Shown: piece by piece, positions 50,738 to 59,445 of the stretch
How positions within the stretch are numbered: position 1 is the first letter of the stretch
Layout: every line of letters starts with the position of its first letter
Source: CAYXDO01 sp964463485
GTDB taxonomy: Bacteria; Myxococcota; Kuafuiibacteriia; Kuafuiibacteriales; Kuafuiibacteriaceae
Length of the DNA stretch: 64,000 nucleotides
Reading direction: 5' to 3'
NCBI GenBank assembly: GCA_964463485.1
Contig: CAYXDO010000019.1
Coordinates: 37,054 to 101,053 of the forward strand
The notes under the pieces: generated by a model
The model's input: the letters and a program-made list of their open reading frames with translations, nothing else
Databases searched by the model: none
Told to the model about the DNA's origin: nothing
Program-made: the position numbers and the translations under genes

Positions 50738-51953
50738 GAGTTTCGTTCTCCGATTCCTCCGAGAGGACACGCTCCACGATCCCCGCAGCGACCGCGAGCA
50801 ACGCGTCGAGCGCAAAGTGACCGGTGCCGTCGCCGACGCCGCTGGTCGCCGCGACCTCCACCACGTCCGCTCCAATGACATCCCGCTCGGTCGCGAGGGT
50901 GAACAGGAGCTCCTTGAGCTCGTAGGGAAAGAGGCCGCCTGGGACCGGCGTGCCGGTGGCGGGTGCAAAAGACGGATCCAAGACGTCGATGTCGATCGAG
51001 ACGTAGTAAGGCACGCCGTTTGGGAGCTCTTCCACGAACGCAGCCGTGCCCATCTTGCGAAGTTGATCCAGGCCAAATCGAAAGACCTGGGGGTCCGCTT
51101 TGCCGAGCTCGGGCTCGACGTAACCGCGGAGACCGAACTGGTGGAGCTTGTTCACGTAGCCGAGCTTCTCGAGCACGACGGAGAAGACGTTCCCGTGGTG
51201 GAGGTCTCCCAAGTAGGGCGCGAGGTCGCTGTGCGCGTCGAAGTGAACGATCGATACGTCTTCGAGAGGCAACGCCGCGAGCACCGCGTAAGAGACTGCG
51301 TGGTCGCCTCCGATCACGAGCGGAATGGAGCCAGCCTCCACGATCTGACGCACGGCTTGCGTGGTCCGCGCGAAGATGGCCTCCTGCGACTCACCTGGCT
51401 CGACTCGGACGTCACCTGCGTCCGCGAGCGCGACACCGCGCAAGATCGTCCGTCCCGTTCCGAGGTCGAGAAATCCTGCTGGCCGTAAGGTCAGCGGATC
51501 GATTTGATATCGATATCCTTCGGACGCTTCGCGCACAGAGACGGGACCAAAACGCGCGCCGGGCTCGCCGCTGGTCGCGCCATCGTACGGAACGCCGAGG
51601 AAACAAAACGCGGGTGGCCTCGTCAGCTCGAAGGCCGGCATCGACAGGAGCGTGGAGGAAGCCTTGGACGGAACACGATCGGGGAGCTCTAGCCGCCCGT
51701 CTGATCGCTTCTCCACCAGAACGTAGGCGCGCCGACACGCTTGTAGAAAAGCGAGCGAGGTGTCCTTCGAGAACGGAAAGCGAGTCAGAACGGATTCGAC
51801 CGTCGCCGGATCGGAGAAGTGATGTAGCAAGCCGGTCTGGTAGGCGGTCGCTCGAACGGTCGTGCCGATCTGGACGACCTTCAGATCGAAGCTCGTCTCG
51901 TCGACCGGGCTGATCTCCGTTGCTGGGTTGAGCAGGAGCGGTCGCTCACTCAT
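50730..51953 (-). CDS. Arginase/agmatinase-family (ureohydrolase) enzyme with ~110-residue N-terminal extension
   Basis: A 407-residue enzyme; agmatinases and arginases are usually about 300-330. The binuclear manganese ligands are present in GGDHAVSY (His218), HFDAHSDL (Asp239, His241, Asp243) and SIDIDVLDP (Asp321, Asp323). The DLHHGN motif and the TGTPVPGG substrate-loop are also present. Residues 1-110 form an extra domain (LLHHFSDPATVESVLTRFP, TSLAFLQACRRAYVLVE) that resembles a PqqD-like winged-helix recognition fold. It lies 5 bp from the DsbA-like lipoprotein and overlaps the next unknown gene. Whether it hydrolyses arginine, agmatine or peptidyl-arginine is not shown. Confidence 0.85.
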   Translation of the reverse strand: MSERPLLLNPATEISPVDETSFDLKVVQIGTTVRATAYQTGLLHHFSDPATVESVLTRFPFSKDTSLAFLQACRRAYVLVEKRSDGRLELPDRVPSKASSTLLSMPAFELTRPPAFCFLGVPYDGATSGEPGARFGPVSVREASEGYRYQIDPLTLRPAGFLDLGTGRTILRGVALADAGDVRVEPGESQEAIFARTTQAVRQIVEAGSIPLVIGGDHAVSYAVLAALPLEDVSIVHFDAHSDLAPYLGDLHHGNVFSVVLEKLGYVNKLHQFGLRGYVEPELGKADPQVFRFGLDQLRKMGTAAFVEELPNGVPYYVSIDIDVLDPSFAPATGTPVPGGLFPYELKELLFTLATERDVIGADVVEVAATSGVGDGTGHFALDALLAVAAGIVERVLSEESENETHD

Positions 51954-51958
51954 GTGCG

Positions 51959-53029
51959 TCAGCCCTGCACGTACGGCTTGAGCGCCTCCACGGTGGGCAC
52001 GCCGTTCGGGTAGTGCGATCCGTTGATGAAGAAGCTGGGCGTGCCTTCGACACCGGCGGCTTCACCTTGGCTCATGTCGTCTTGGACTTTCTTCTGAGTC
52101 GCGGGGTTCGCGCGGCACGCCGCGAATTTGGCCAAGTCGAGCCCGAGGTCCTTGCCGACCGTGTCCATCAACTCCGGAGAAAGCTCGGACTGACGCTTGA
52201 ACAACGTGTCGTGGTACTCCCAAAATTTGCCCTGCTCAGCGGCGCAGCTCGCCGCGATCGCCGAAGGCATGGCCATCGGATGGAAGTTGAGCGGGAAGTT
52301 GAAGAAAACGACCTTCACGTCGTTCGGAAACGCGGCCACCAGCGACTCCGCGCTTGGCGCGGCGCGCGAGCAAAACGGGCACTGGAAGTCGGAAAACACG
52401 GCCACCGTCACTTTGGCGTCCGGCTTGCCTTTGGTCGGGCGTCCGGCGATCGCGAGCTCGGCCTTCTCGGTGGCCGGCGCCGGCACGTCGAACTTCACGT
52501 TCGAGGCCTTCATCAAGTCGCCGATCACGCGGTTTTGGGCCTGCCCGACTTTTTGCTGCTCGAGGTGAGTCCTCAGCTGCGGTCGGATGACCTCGAGCGG
52601 CGCGCCGATCTGCGCGGTGTTCTTCGCGTAGAAGTCGTTGATCTCCGTTTCGGACACGCTCAGATCGCCCATTTGCTGCTGCATGAAGACTTCCGGCGTG
52701 AGTCCTTTGGCGGTGGCAGCCTTGGTGACCAAGTCCTCGGCGATCATCTGGCCGAGCTCCGCTTGTTCGGCCTGGTATTGTTCCTGGGCCTGCTTGTTGC
52801 GGAGCTTCTTGAACTGCGAGGCGCGCTTCGCCATGAGCTCGCCGTAAGTCATCTTGCCGCCGTCCCAGGTGGCCACGACGGTGTTGTCGGCGACGCGACC
52901 TTGGGCAGCGTTCGTCAGGGCCTGGGCGGGCTTGGCGGCGGCTGTAGGCGTCGCGGGCTGTTGGCAAGCGCAGGCGCAACCGGCGGCGAGGAGGACCGAA
53001 GCAAGGGAGCTTTTTCGAATCTGAACCAC
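51959..53029 (-). CDS. DsbA-like thioredoxin lipoprotein with SurA/trigger-like N-terminal helical domain
   Basis: A 356-residue protein starting at GTG 53029 (AAAGGGGA just upstream); longer starts to 53044 exist. The signal is LASVLLAAGCAC, with several Cys. Residues about 50-190 are a helical domain resembling the N-domain of SurA-type chaperones (WDGGKMTYGELMAKRASQFK, SETEINDFYAKNTAQIG). Residues about 195-356 are a thioredoxin/DsbA fold with FSDFQCPFCSRAAPSA and the cis-Pro loop EGTPSFFING. It is an envelope oxidoreductase/chaperone. It lies 5 bp upstream of the arginase-family gene and divergent from the HAD-IIA gene. Confidence 0.9.
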   Translation of the reverse strand: MVQIRKSSLASVLLAAGCACACQQPATPTAAAKPAQALTNAAQGRVADNTVVATWDGGKMTYGELMAKRASQFKKLRNKQAQEQYQAEQAELGQMIAEDLVTKAATAKGLTPEVFMQQQMGDLSVSETEINDFYAKNTAQIGAPLEVIRPQLRTHLEQQKVGQAQNRVIGDLMKASNVKFDVPAPATEKAELAIAGRPTKGKPDAKVTVAVFSDFQCPFCSRAAPSAESLVAAFPNDVKVVFFNFPLNFHPMAMPSAIAASCAAEQGKFWEYHDTLFKRQSELSPELMDTVGKDLGLDLAKFAACRANPATQKKVQDDMSQGEAAGVEGTPSFFINGSHYPNGVPTVEALKPYVQG

Positions 53030-53079
53030 GAGTCCCCTTTGCACGTCCGATTGGATTGAGCAAGTTGGCGTCGGTGGTC

Positions 53080-53904
53080 ATGCCTGTCCCACGCGCCACA
53101 GCGGCGGAGCTTGCGGATAAATACGAAGGACTCCTCCTCGACGCCTATGGCGTCCTGGTCGATGCGACGGGCGCACGCCCGGGCGCAAAGCAGCTGGTGG
53201 ACGCTCTTCGCGACCGACGCGTTCCGTTTCGCGTGGTGACGAACGACGCCTCTCACACGCCCCTGACCCTCGCGCGGCGGTTTCATTCGTTCGGGCTCTC
53301 CATTTCACCCGAGGTCATCACGAGCTCCGGGACCCTGATCCCACATTGTTTGATCTCAAACAATCTGCGGGGCGCGCGCGTGGTCGTCCTCGGAACTCAG
53401 GACACCAAGGAAATGACGAAACGCGCGGACGTCGAGGTGATCGAGCCGAGCGAGTCCTCGTCGCTCGAAGCGTTGGTGCTCGCAGACGAGCACGGCTACC
53501 CCATGCTCGAGACCCTCGACGCCACGATCACGATGATGTTGCGCGCCTACGATCGAGGCGCTCGTCCGACCCTGGTCCTCGCCAACCCAGATCTCATCTA
53601 CCCGCGAGGCGGCGGCCGCTTTGGTCTGACGGCGGGCGCGATCGCGCACTTGATCGAACCGATCGCGCGTCTCCGCGACCCCTCGGCGGCGTTCATTCGG
53701 CTCGGAAAACCGGCCGCACCCATCTACGAACGTGCGCTCGAGGAGCTCGGGACGCGCAACGTGATCATGATCGGTGATCAGCTCGAGACGGACGTTCGCG
53801 GCGCGCTCGACGTCGGCATCGAGGCCGCGTTGGTCGAGAGCGGCGTGGCTCGATGGGAGGGTCGCGGTCCTCGGCCGCACTGGCTCATCTCTGCGCTGGT
53901 TTAG
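53080..53904 (+). CDS. HAD-IIA family phosphatase (NagD/p-nitrophenylphosphatase-like)
   Basis: A 274-residue enzyme. Motif I is LLLDAYGVLVD, motif II is FRVVTNDASHT, and motifs III and IV are KPAAPIYERAL and MIGDQLETDVRGAL. The insertion between motifs II and III is the large HAD-II cap, typical of NagD and pyridoxal or sugar-phosphate phosphatases. Several starts (TTG 53056, GTG 53074, ATG 53080) are possible; ATG 53080 is used. Cytosolic; substrate not indicated. Confidence 0.9.
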   Translation: MPVPRATAAELADKYEGLLLDAYGVLVDATGARPGAKQLVDALRDRRVPFRVVTNDASHTPLTLARRFHSFGLSISPEVITSSGTLIPHCLISNNLRGARVVVLGTQDTKEMTKRADVEVIEPSESSSLEALVLADEHGYPMLETLDATITMMLRAYDRGARPTLVLANPDLIYPRGGGRFGLTAGAIAHLIEPIARLRDPSAAFIRLGKPAAPIYERALEELGTRNVIMIGDQLETDVRGALDVGIEAALVESGVARWEGRGPRPHWLISALV

Positions 53905-53970
53905 TAGAATCGGACGAGCGGAGGAGACAAGCCATGAGAGTATGGGTTGGTGGCGATTTCGTCTGGTGGG

Positions 53971-55359
53971 CTAGCTCGGAGAGTATCGACTCAGCCAGAA
54001 GACGGGAGTGGGGGCCTGGCTGTTTCGAGGGAACGTGACGAAGCCGTCTCTCACCTGGACCAGGTTTCGCATGGTTCGACCGATCCCGAGCTCGGTGCGA
54101 CAAACTTCCCCGGAATCGAGCACTCGGACGAGCGCGCTGGTATCGTCGTAGCCCGCGACGAAGGCGAAGCCGGATGGGTAAGGCGCGAAAGCGCCGACGG
54201 ACAGGCCGGGCGAAGTGGCCTCGCCCTCAAGTGGCTTCCACCCCATCCCGCGATCGACGAGGACGCTCCCGTCGTCCGTGCCGATCAAGCCCCCGAATCC
54301 CGGCAGCGCACTCAGCACGATGGGGCGATCAAAGGCGCCGAGAGGAAGCGATTCGATCTCGGCGCGGCCGTTTCGGTAGCGTAGCAGCGTCGGAGTTACG
54401 CGATTGACGGCCAGCGCGTGTCCCGAACCGATCGCGGCGATCCCGCCGCCCAGAGTATCGTCACCGCCGAAATCGTAAATCAGCTCCGAGCGCCCGCGGT
54501 ACACCCGATGGATGCGGCCGCCGCCCGTTTGCACGAAGATTTCGGGCTCCCCGTCAAGCGTCGTCACGCTCAGCCACCGCACGAATCCCGACAAATCGTC
54601 GATCCGACCGGCGTCGCTGAGTACGAGCTCGTTCCCGTTCACACGCGCGCGCGCGAGGTAGGGCCCTGGACCGGCGAGCCAAATTTGACCCGTTGGATCG
54701 ATCGCAGAGACTTCCAAACCGAAACGCGGGGGTCCACCAGGTTCTGATCGAATCCTGATGGGCTCGACCTCGTTTTTGGTGATGCGAAAACCCAAGGGCG
54801 AGGGCGCATCGGTGGTGGTGCCGGTCAGAACGACGACGGCGTCTTCAGAGACCGCGAAGGCCGTCGACGCACCGGCGAGGTCGATCGGAATCTCGATGAG
54901 TTGGTACGGTGGGCACGGGTCGGCGGGATCGAGGCCGGCGAAGCGAAAGTCCTGGACCATGGGGCTGAGTGCGGACTTCGGAGTCCAGTCGCTCACGGCC
55001 CCGCCATCGAGGCGTGCCTCGTGGATTTGAGCGCCTGCGCGCGCCGGAATTCCGCGCTTCGGCGGATCGCCGGGCGATGCTTCGAGCTCGCCGGGCATCA
55101 AACCGAGATCCTGCAGCGGCTCCCGATAAAAGACCGCCTCGATGATCGATCGTTCGGCTTCGTCGGCGCTCAAAACGAATTGTCGTTCGATCTCGGGTTC
55201 CAACGCGACAATCCGAAGCCGAGCGACCGTGCGGATGGCGACGATCATTGCTTTGGGCTCGGTGCTTTCGGGCAGAACGACGAAGATGCGATCGTCTCGC
55301 GCGCAGGCCACGCCGGTGAGGACCAGGATCGTGGATACCGAGCCGAATCGAGGAGTCAC
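53971..55359 (-). CDS. Beta-propeller-like lipoprotein, paralogue family member 3
   Basis: A 462-residue protein. The GTG at 55357-55359 gives the signal ILVLTGVAC. It shares the family features of the genes ending at 24218 and 29668: FVVLPESTEPKAMIVAIRTV, DLGLMPGELEAS, a Cys-Pro segment (DPCPPYQLIEIP), propeller strands (VFVQTGG-like EIFVQTGGGRIHRVYRG) and a C-terminal Cys followed by RDGFVTFPRNS. It lies downstream of tRNA-Lys on the same strand. Its 3' end overlaps an antisense 34-codon frame (53934-54038). Function is unknown. Confidence 0.75.
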   Translation of the reverse strand: MTPRFGSVSTILVLTGVACARDDRIFVVLPESTEPKAMIVAIRTVARLRIVALEPEIERQFVLSADEAERSIIEAVFYREPLQDLGLMPGELEASPGDPPKRGIPARAGAQIHEARLDGGAVSDWTPKSALSPMVQDFRFAGLDPADPCPPYQLIEIPIDLAGASTAFAVSEDAVVVLTGTTTDAPSPLGFRITKNEVEPIRIRSEPGGPPRFGLEVSAIDPTGQIWLAGPGPYLARARVNGNELVLSDAGRIDDLSGFVRWLSVTTLDGEPEIFVQTGGGRIHRVYRGRSELIYDFGGDDTLGGGIAAIGSGHALAVNRVTPTLLRYRNGRAEIESLPLGAFDRPIVLSALPGFGGLIGTDDGSVLVDRGMGWKPLEGEATSPGLSVGAFAPYPSGFAFVAGYDDTSALVRVLDSGEVCRTELGIGRTMRNLVQVRDGFVTFPRNSQAPTPVFWLSRYSPS

Positions 55360-55410
55360 CCGCTCGTGATCGTACACTTCGGCTCGGTCCGATGCGGCAT
55401 CCGGACGCGT

Positions 55411-55456
55411 CGATCCGCACGGCGGGCGATTGCCGATCCGCGCGGCGGGCGATTCC
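55411..55456. repeat. Imperfect 23-bp tandem repeat in intergenic DNA
   Basis: Two 23-bp units starting CGATCCGC (55411-55433 and 55434-55456) differ at two positions. They lie in the 190-bp gap between the propeller lipoprotein gene and tRNA-Lys. No protein-coding or RNA role is evident. Confidence 0.7.
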
Positions 55457-55549
55457 CGCTGGCGAGCCCAGTGTGGATCGGATGTGGATCGCAACTTCGA
55501 GCCAGATCGGCGCTCCTCTTGGAACGCTTGCTGCTCAAGGGGTTGCGGA

Positions 55550-55622
55550 TGGGTCCTGGGGGGTTCGAACCCTCGGCCTTGGGATTAAAAATCCCCTGCT
55601 CTACCAGCTGAGCTAAGGACCC
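55550..55622 (-). tRNA. tRNA-Lys (anticodon UUU)
   Basis: A 73-nt tRNA. The acceptor stem GGGTCCT pairs with AGGACCC; the D-arm is GCTC/GAGC with AGCTGGTA; the anticodon loop TTTTTAA carries anticodon TTT; the T-loop is TTCGAAC. No CCA end is encoded. There is a G-A mismatch at the top of the anticodon stem (27-43) and an A-C mismatch in the T-stem (50-64), slightly unusual but compatible with function. The anticodon reads AAA/AAG lysine codons. Confidence 0.88.
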
Positions 55623-55721
55623 TGGACGCTGGATGCTTTGCGCGCGGGTTCGCGTCAAGGGCAATTTCGGTTGCTGCCCTCCTTCCTGCGCATCGGAACG
55701 CCGCGTGATACAAACGCCGGG

Positions 55722-56951
55722 ATGTCTCGCTGGCCCGTGGCCCTCGGAACGCTCGGCCTCGCCGTTACGCTCCCCTTCGCCACCTGCACCCAAGGTAAGA
55801 ATGGCCCCGCTGACGCCACGGTCGCACCGGCAAAGGACGCGGCTGCTCCCGCTGTGGCTCCCACGAGCGTCGACCCTGAGATCTCTGCCGTTCGGCGCGA
55901 CGCCCAGCGCGCCCTCGAGCTCCTCTCCAAGTGGGTTCAGCCAGGCGCCTCCGATCCTACGGGCCCTTGGGCCATGGCTCACGGCCTCCTCGCGTTCGGA
56001 CCCTCCCTCGCCGTCCCGAACGGCAAGCTCGTTGCCGACTACATCGTGACTGAGTACTCGGTCGACGCGGAGCTCTTGGGAAAAAAACGCGTCGTCTTTC
56101 CCTCCGCCACCTTCAGCGACGAGCCCCTCGAGCCCCACAAGAATCTGATCGTCAAGACCCTCGTCGAGCTGGGCCTGCCGCTCGACCGCTCCTTCGCCCT
56201 CAAGGGCAACAAGAAGATCACGCTCGACGAGCTCGTCGGTCAGGTCGCTCCGATCATCGCAGTTCCGACCACCGACGACGAGTGGCGTCATCTCGCGTGG
56301 AGCCTCTCCATGCTCCTTGGCTCACGCTCGCTCGACACCGTCGTCGGCCAAGACACCGGAAAACCGGTTTCGGTCCGGGAGCTCGCCATCGCCAGCATGA
56401 GTTACCTCGAGGAACAACAGAAATTCATCGAGGCCGCCATGCTCGCCGACCAACCAGAGGCCGTCGAAAAGAAGAAACAAGGTATCTTCGCCCACACCTG
56501 CGGCGGAATGCATCTCATCCAAGCGGCCGTTTTTGGTGCGAGCAAGGTCGGTGACCCCGCCCTGATCGATCGCGCCCGACATCAGCTCGACATTCTGGCG
56601 TTTCGATATCTCGCCGAGAGACCGATCTACGAAGCCGCGCTCAAGAAAGCCCCCCGCGAGTACCTGCTGATCTTGAAAATCCAGGAGCTCAAGTTCTACG
56701 GCCACTGGCTCGAGACCATCGCGTTGGCCGTCAAGTGGGGCGTCTTGCCGGTGACTCCCGAGCTCAAAGAGACCAGCGCCGAGGTGACGCGACAGCTCGT
56801 CATCACCGTTGTCCAGCTCGAACAAGCCTACCGTGACCTCGATACGATTCGTACGGTGCAGAAACAGTCGTATCTCGACCTGATCGGCGACGGATGCCAC
56901 GCGATTCGTGGCCTCAGAGAGGCTCTTCGGCTAATCTTCGCGGCTCCATGA
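55722..56951 (+). CDS. Lipoprotein of unknown function
   Basis: A 409-residue protein starting at ATG 55722 with the signal ALGTLGLAVTLPFATC. After an Ala/Pro linker (about residues 25-55) the protein is mainly alpha-helical (ISAVRRDAQRALELLSKWV, AIASMSYLEEQQKFIEAAML, YLLILKIQELKFYGHWLETI), with a conserved-looking HTCGGMHLIQAAVFG segment around residue 265. No known family. Its stop overlaps the start of the Nudix gene by 4 bp (ATGA), so both are translated together. Confidence 0.8.
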   Translation: MSRWPVALGTLGLAVTLPFATCTQGKNGPADATVAPAKDAAAPAVAPTSVDPEISAVRRDAQRALELLSKWVQPGASDPTGPWAMAHGLLAFGPSLAVPNGKLVADYIVTEYSVDAELLGKKRVVFPSATFSDEPLEPHKNLIVKTLVELGLPLDRSFALKGNKKITLDELVGQVAPIIAVPTTDDEWRHLAWSLSMLLGSRSLDTVVGQDTGKPVSVRELAIASMSYLEEQQKFIEAAMLADQPEAVEKKKQGIFAHTCGGMHLIQAAVFGASKVGDPALIDRARHQLDILAFRYLAERPIYEAALKKAPREYLLILKIQELKFYGHWLETIALAVKWGVLPVTPELKETSAEVTRQLVITVVQLEQAYRDLDTIRTVQKQSYLDLIGDGCHAIRGLREALRLIFAAP

Positions 56952-57367
56952 AGTCCACGAAACGGCACATCCGCGTCGTCGCGGCCCAGATCGAACGGGA
57001 TGGCCGATACTTCATCACGCAACGACTCCCCACGAGCTCCCTGCCATTGCTTTGGGAGTTTCCTGGCGGCCGGGTCGAAGAGGGCGAAGCAGACGAGGAC
57101 GCGCTCCGGCGGGAGCTGCTCGAGGAGATGCACGTCGAGATCGAGATCGAAGGCGCGTCCGTCTCCGTCACGCACACCTATCCGGCCTACGACATCGATT
57201 TTCGTGTCTATCGCTGCCGAATGAAGACCCCAGACGAGAACATTCGCCGAGCAGGGATTCATGACTTTCGCTGGGTCAAGCCAGAGGAGCTCGACGCCTA
57301 CGAGTTCCCTGGGGCAGATCAGGTCACCGTCGATCGATTGCTAGCGGAGCTGGATCGAAAGCGTTGA
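56948..57367 (+). CDS. MutT/Nudix family hydrolase
   Basis: A 139-residue protein with a Nudix box GGRVEEGEADEDALRREL followed by LEEMHV: the consensus Gly before the last hydrophobic position is His here. Nudix enzymes of this size sanitise oxidised nucleotides (MutT-like) or hydrolyse other nucleoside diphosphate derivatives. The segment WEFPGGR is typical for the MutT group. The ATG overlaps the upstream lipoprotein stop, an unusual partner for a cytosolic nucleotide hydrolase. Confidence 0.88.
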   Translation: MKSTKRHIRVVAAQIERDGRYFITQRLPTSSLPLLWEFPGGRVEEGEADEDALRRELLEEMHVEIEIEGASVSVTHTYPAYDIDFRVYRCRMKTPDENIRRAGIHDFRWVKPEELDAYEFPGADQVTVDRLLAELDRKR

Positions 57368-57382
57368 GCGAAAAAAGCGGAC

Positions 57383-59365
57383 TCACGGCTTCGGCGCGTC
57401 GCGACCTTCGAGCGGAATCCACAGCGTGAATTTCGTCCCATTCTTCGACGTCGCGTAGCTGATCTCTCCGCCGTGCTCTTCGATGGTCTGCTTCACCATC
57501 GCGAGCCCAAGGCCGGTGCCGCCCGGCTTCCCTGCGGTGGCAAACGGCTGAAAGAGTCGATCTTCGACTTCCTTTGGAATGCCGGTGCCGGTGTCTTCGA
57601 GCTCGATCCACAAGCGACCTCCGTCAGCCCACACCGCTACGCCGAAGCGCCCTCCGTGCGGCATCGCTTGGCGCGCGTTGCGGGCGATGTTGTTGAACAC
57701 CCGCCGGATCTTGTTCTCGTCGAAGTGCGCTACACCGCGAAAATCCGCTTCGATCACGAGCTGTACACCGGTCCCGTCGAGCTCGCGCGTCAGATACTCC
57801 TCGGTGTCGCTCATGAATCGCCCGACATGGACCTTGCGGAGCAGGAGCTTGCGATCTCCGCGAGCGAAGCCGAGCAGATCGATGGTCATGCCCGCCATGA
57901 CATCGATTTGCTTGCGGACCTTCTCCGACCAGCGGCGGCGTTCGATGGCGTCGTCCGACGACGCCATCATGTCCGCATAACCGCCTATCAAGGTGAGCGG
58001 AGTCCGCATGTCGTGGACGACGCCGCTCAACATACGCCCGATCGCCTCGAGTCGTTCAGCGCGTTCGCGTTCCTGCCGTTCGCGCTCCGCGGTGATCGCT
58101 CGACCCGCCTGGCTCGCTACGACCGCGAGCGCACGCACGTCGTCGCCCGAAAACTGGGCGCCTGCACGTTTTTCGAAGAGCTCGATCGCGCCGATGGTTC
58201 CATCGGTGCCTGCGATCGGGACGGCGATGAGCTGCTTGGGGGAGTAACGTCCGCGCCTTATCCGGGGATTCGTAGGATCCGCGACTTTCGCACCGGCCGG
58301 CCCGAGCACGAGCGTTTGGCCGCGGGTCGCGGCCTGGTGGACCGGATCGGACGAAGGAATCGCGAGCTTCTCGAGCGACTTCTTCTTCGATCCGGCCGCC
58401 ACTCTTGCGGTCAGGGTGAGACTTCTTTCGTCGAACAACCAAACGATTCCCGAGCCCGCGGAGAGCGATGAGAGCGCGGTGTCGAGGATCGATTGCAGCA
58501 TCGGCTCGAGGTGGGTCGACTCCGCGATCGCGCGCTCGGTCGCGAATAGAAGCTGGAGCTCGGAGCGGGCTCGCTCCAAGGCGAGGTTCTGGGTCGTCTG
58601 GTCGCGGTAGAGTCGCGCGACCTCGAGCGCCACGCCGATCTCCGACGCGATCGCTTCGAGCAAGAGCTCGTCGTCCTCGTCGAAGGTACCCACGCGTTTG
58701 TTCAGCACTTGAATGACGCCGATGAGTCCGCCGCGAGAACCGCGTATTCGTGAAGGCGCCGGAGCGACCTTTCCGCCCGCTTCCGAGCGTGGCGAGGACG
58801 ATCGACGGGCTCGTGGATCGTCTTCGTCTCGCCTGGGCTCGATCTGCGCGGGGGCGTGACCGCCTCCGCGAATGGGCCACGAGAGCATCCCGCGCGTTCG
58901 ATAGCCGGTCTGCAAGTCGACCGCGGGATTGAAGCGATCGTCGTCGTACGCGTCGCGGATCGCGACCGCGCAATCGTGTTCTGCGACCCAGCCCGCCACA
59001 CCTTGGCCGTAGGCGAGTCGGATCTCGAACCTCTCGCCACCCTGCATCACCGTAGAGAAGAGCTGCCTCTTCTCCGGGTCGGCGACGAACAAGGTCGCGC
59101 GATCTGCGTCGAGAAGCTCGCGGGCCTTTTTCACGATCTCTTCCAAGAGGGGGTCGAGGTCGAGATTCGAGCCGAGCACTCGGCCGATCTCTTTCATCGC
59201 TTCGACCCGGCGCTCCGCGCGGACGAGCTCCGCGGCGAGCGCTTTGCTTCGAGCCTGCTCGGAAGCCAACCGTGCCTCGAGGGACGTATGCGGCTCGGAC
59301 TCGGTCCGGGCCCGCCGCGGTCGCTCGATGGCCCGTTGACGGCTCACGGGTTTGCTATAGCCCAT
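57383..59365 (-). CDS. GAF-GAF hybrid sensor histidine kinase
   Basis: A 660-residue soluble histidine kinase. A coiled coil (ASEQARSKALAAELVRAERR) leads to two GAF domains (about residues 70-245 and 275-425). The first GAF is interrupted by a basic, disordered insertion (about 165-215). A HisKA domain follows with GVVHDMRTPLTLIGG (His near residue 450), then HATPase_c with N-box FNNIARNARQAM, G1 ELEDTGTGIP and G2 GGTGLGLAMVK. The two GAF domains presumably sense a small molecule or redox state. There is no response regulator adjacent; the gene is divergent from dnaE. Confidence 0.92.
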   Translation of the reverse strand: MGYSKPVSRQRAIERPRRARTESEPHTSLEARLASEQARSKALAAELVRAERRVEAMKEIGRVLGSNLDLDPLLEEIVKKARELLDADRATLFVADPEKRQLFSTVMQGGERFEIRLAYGQGVAGWVAEHDCAVAIRDAYDDDRFNPAVDLQTGYRTRGMLSWPIRGGGHAPAQIEPRRDEDDPRARRSSSPRSEAGGKVAPAPSRIRGSRGGLIGVIQVLNKRVGTFDEDDELLLEAIASEIGVALEVARLYRDQTTQNLALERARSELQLLFATERAIAESTHLEPMLQSILDTALSSLSAGSGIVWLFDERSLTLTARVAAGSKKKSLEKLAIPSSDPVHQAATRGQTLVLGPAGAKVADPTNPRIRRGRYSPKQLIAVPIAGTDGTIGAIELFEKRAGAQFSGDDVRALAVVASQAGRAITAERERQERERAERLEAIGRMLSGVVHDMRTPLTLIGGYADMMASSDDAIERRRWSEKVRKQIDVMAGMTIDLLGFARGDRKLLLRKVHVGRFMSDTEEYLTRELDGTGVQLVIEADFRGVAHFDENKIRRVFNNIARNARQAMPHGGRFGVAVWADGGRLWIELEDTGTGIPKEVEDRLFQPFATAGKPGGTGLGLAMVKQTIEEHGGEISYATSKNGTKFTLWIPLEGRDAPKP

Positions 59366-59445
59366 CGATCCAATGTGCTCAAAGCGGCCCCGTCCGTTCT
59401 CCCGTTGAGGACCGCCGTCGCCTGTGAGCGAGATGGGTCGATCCG

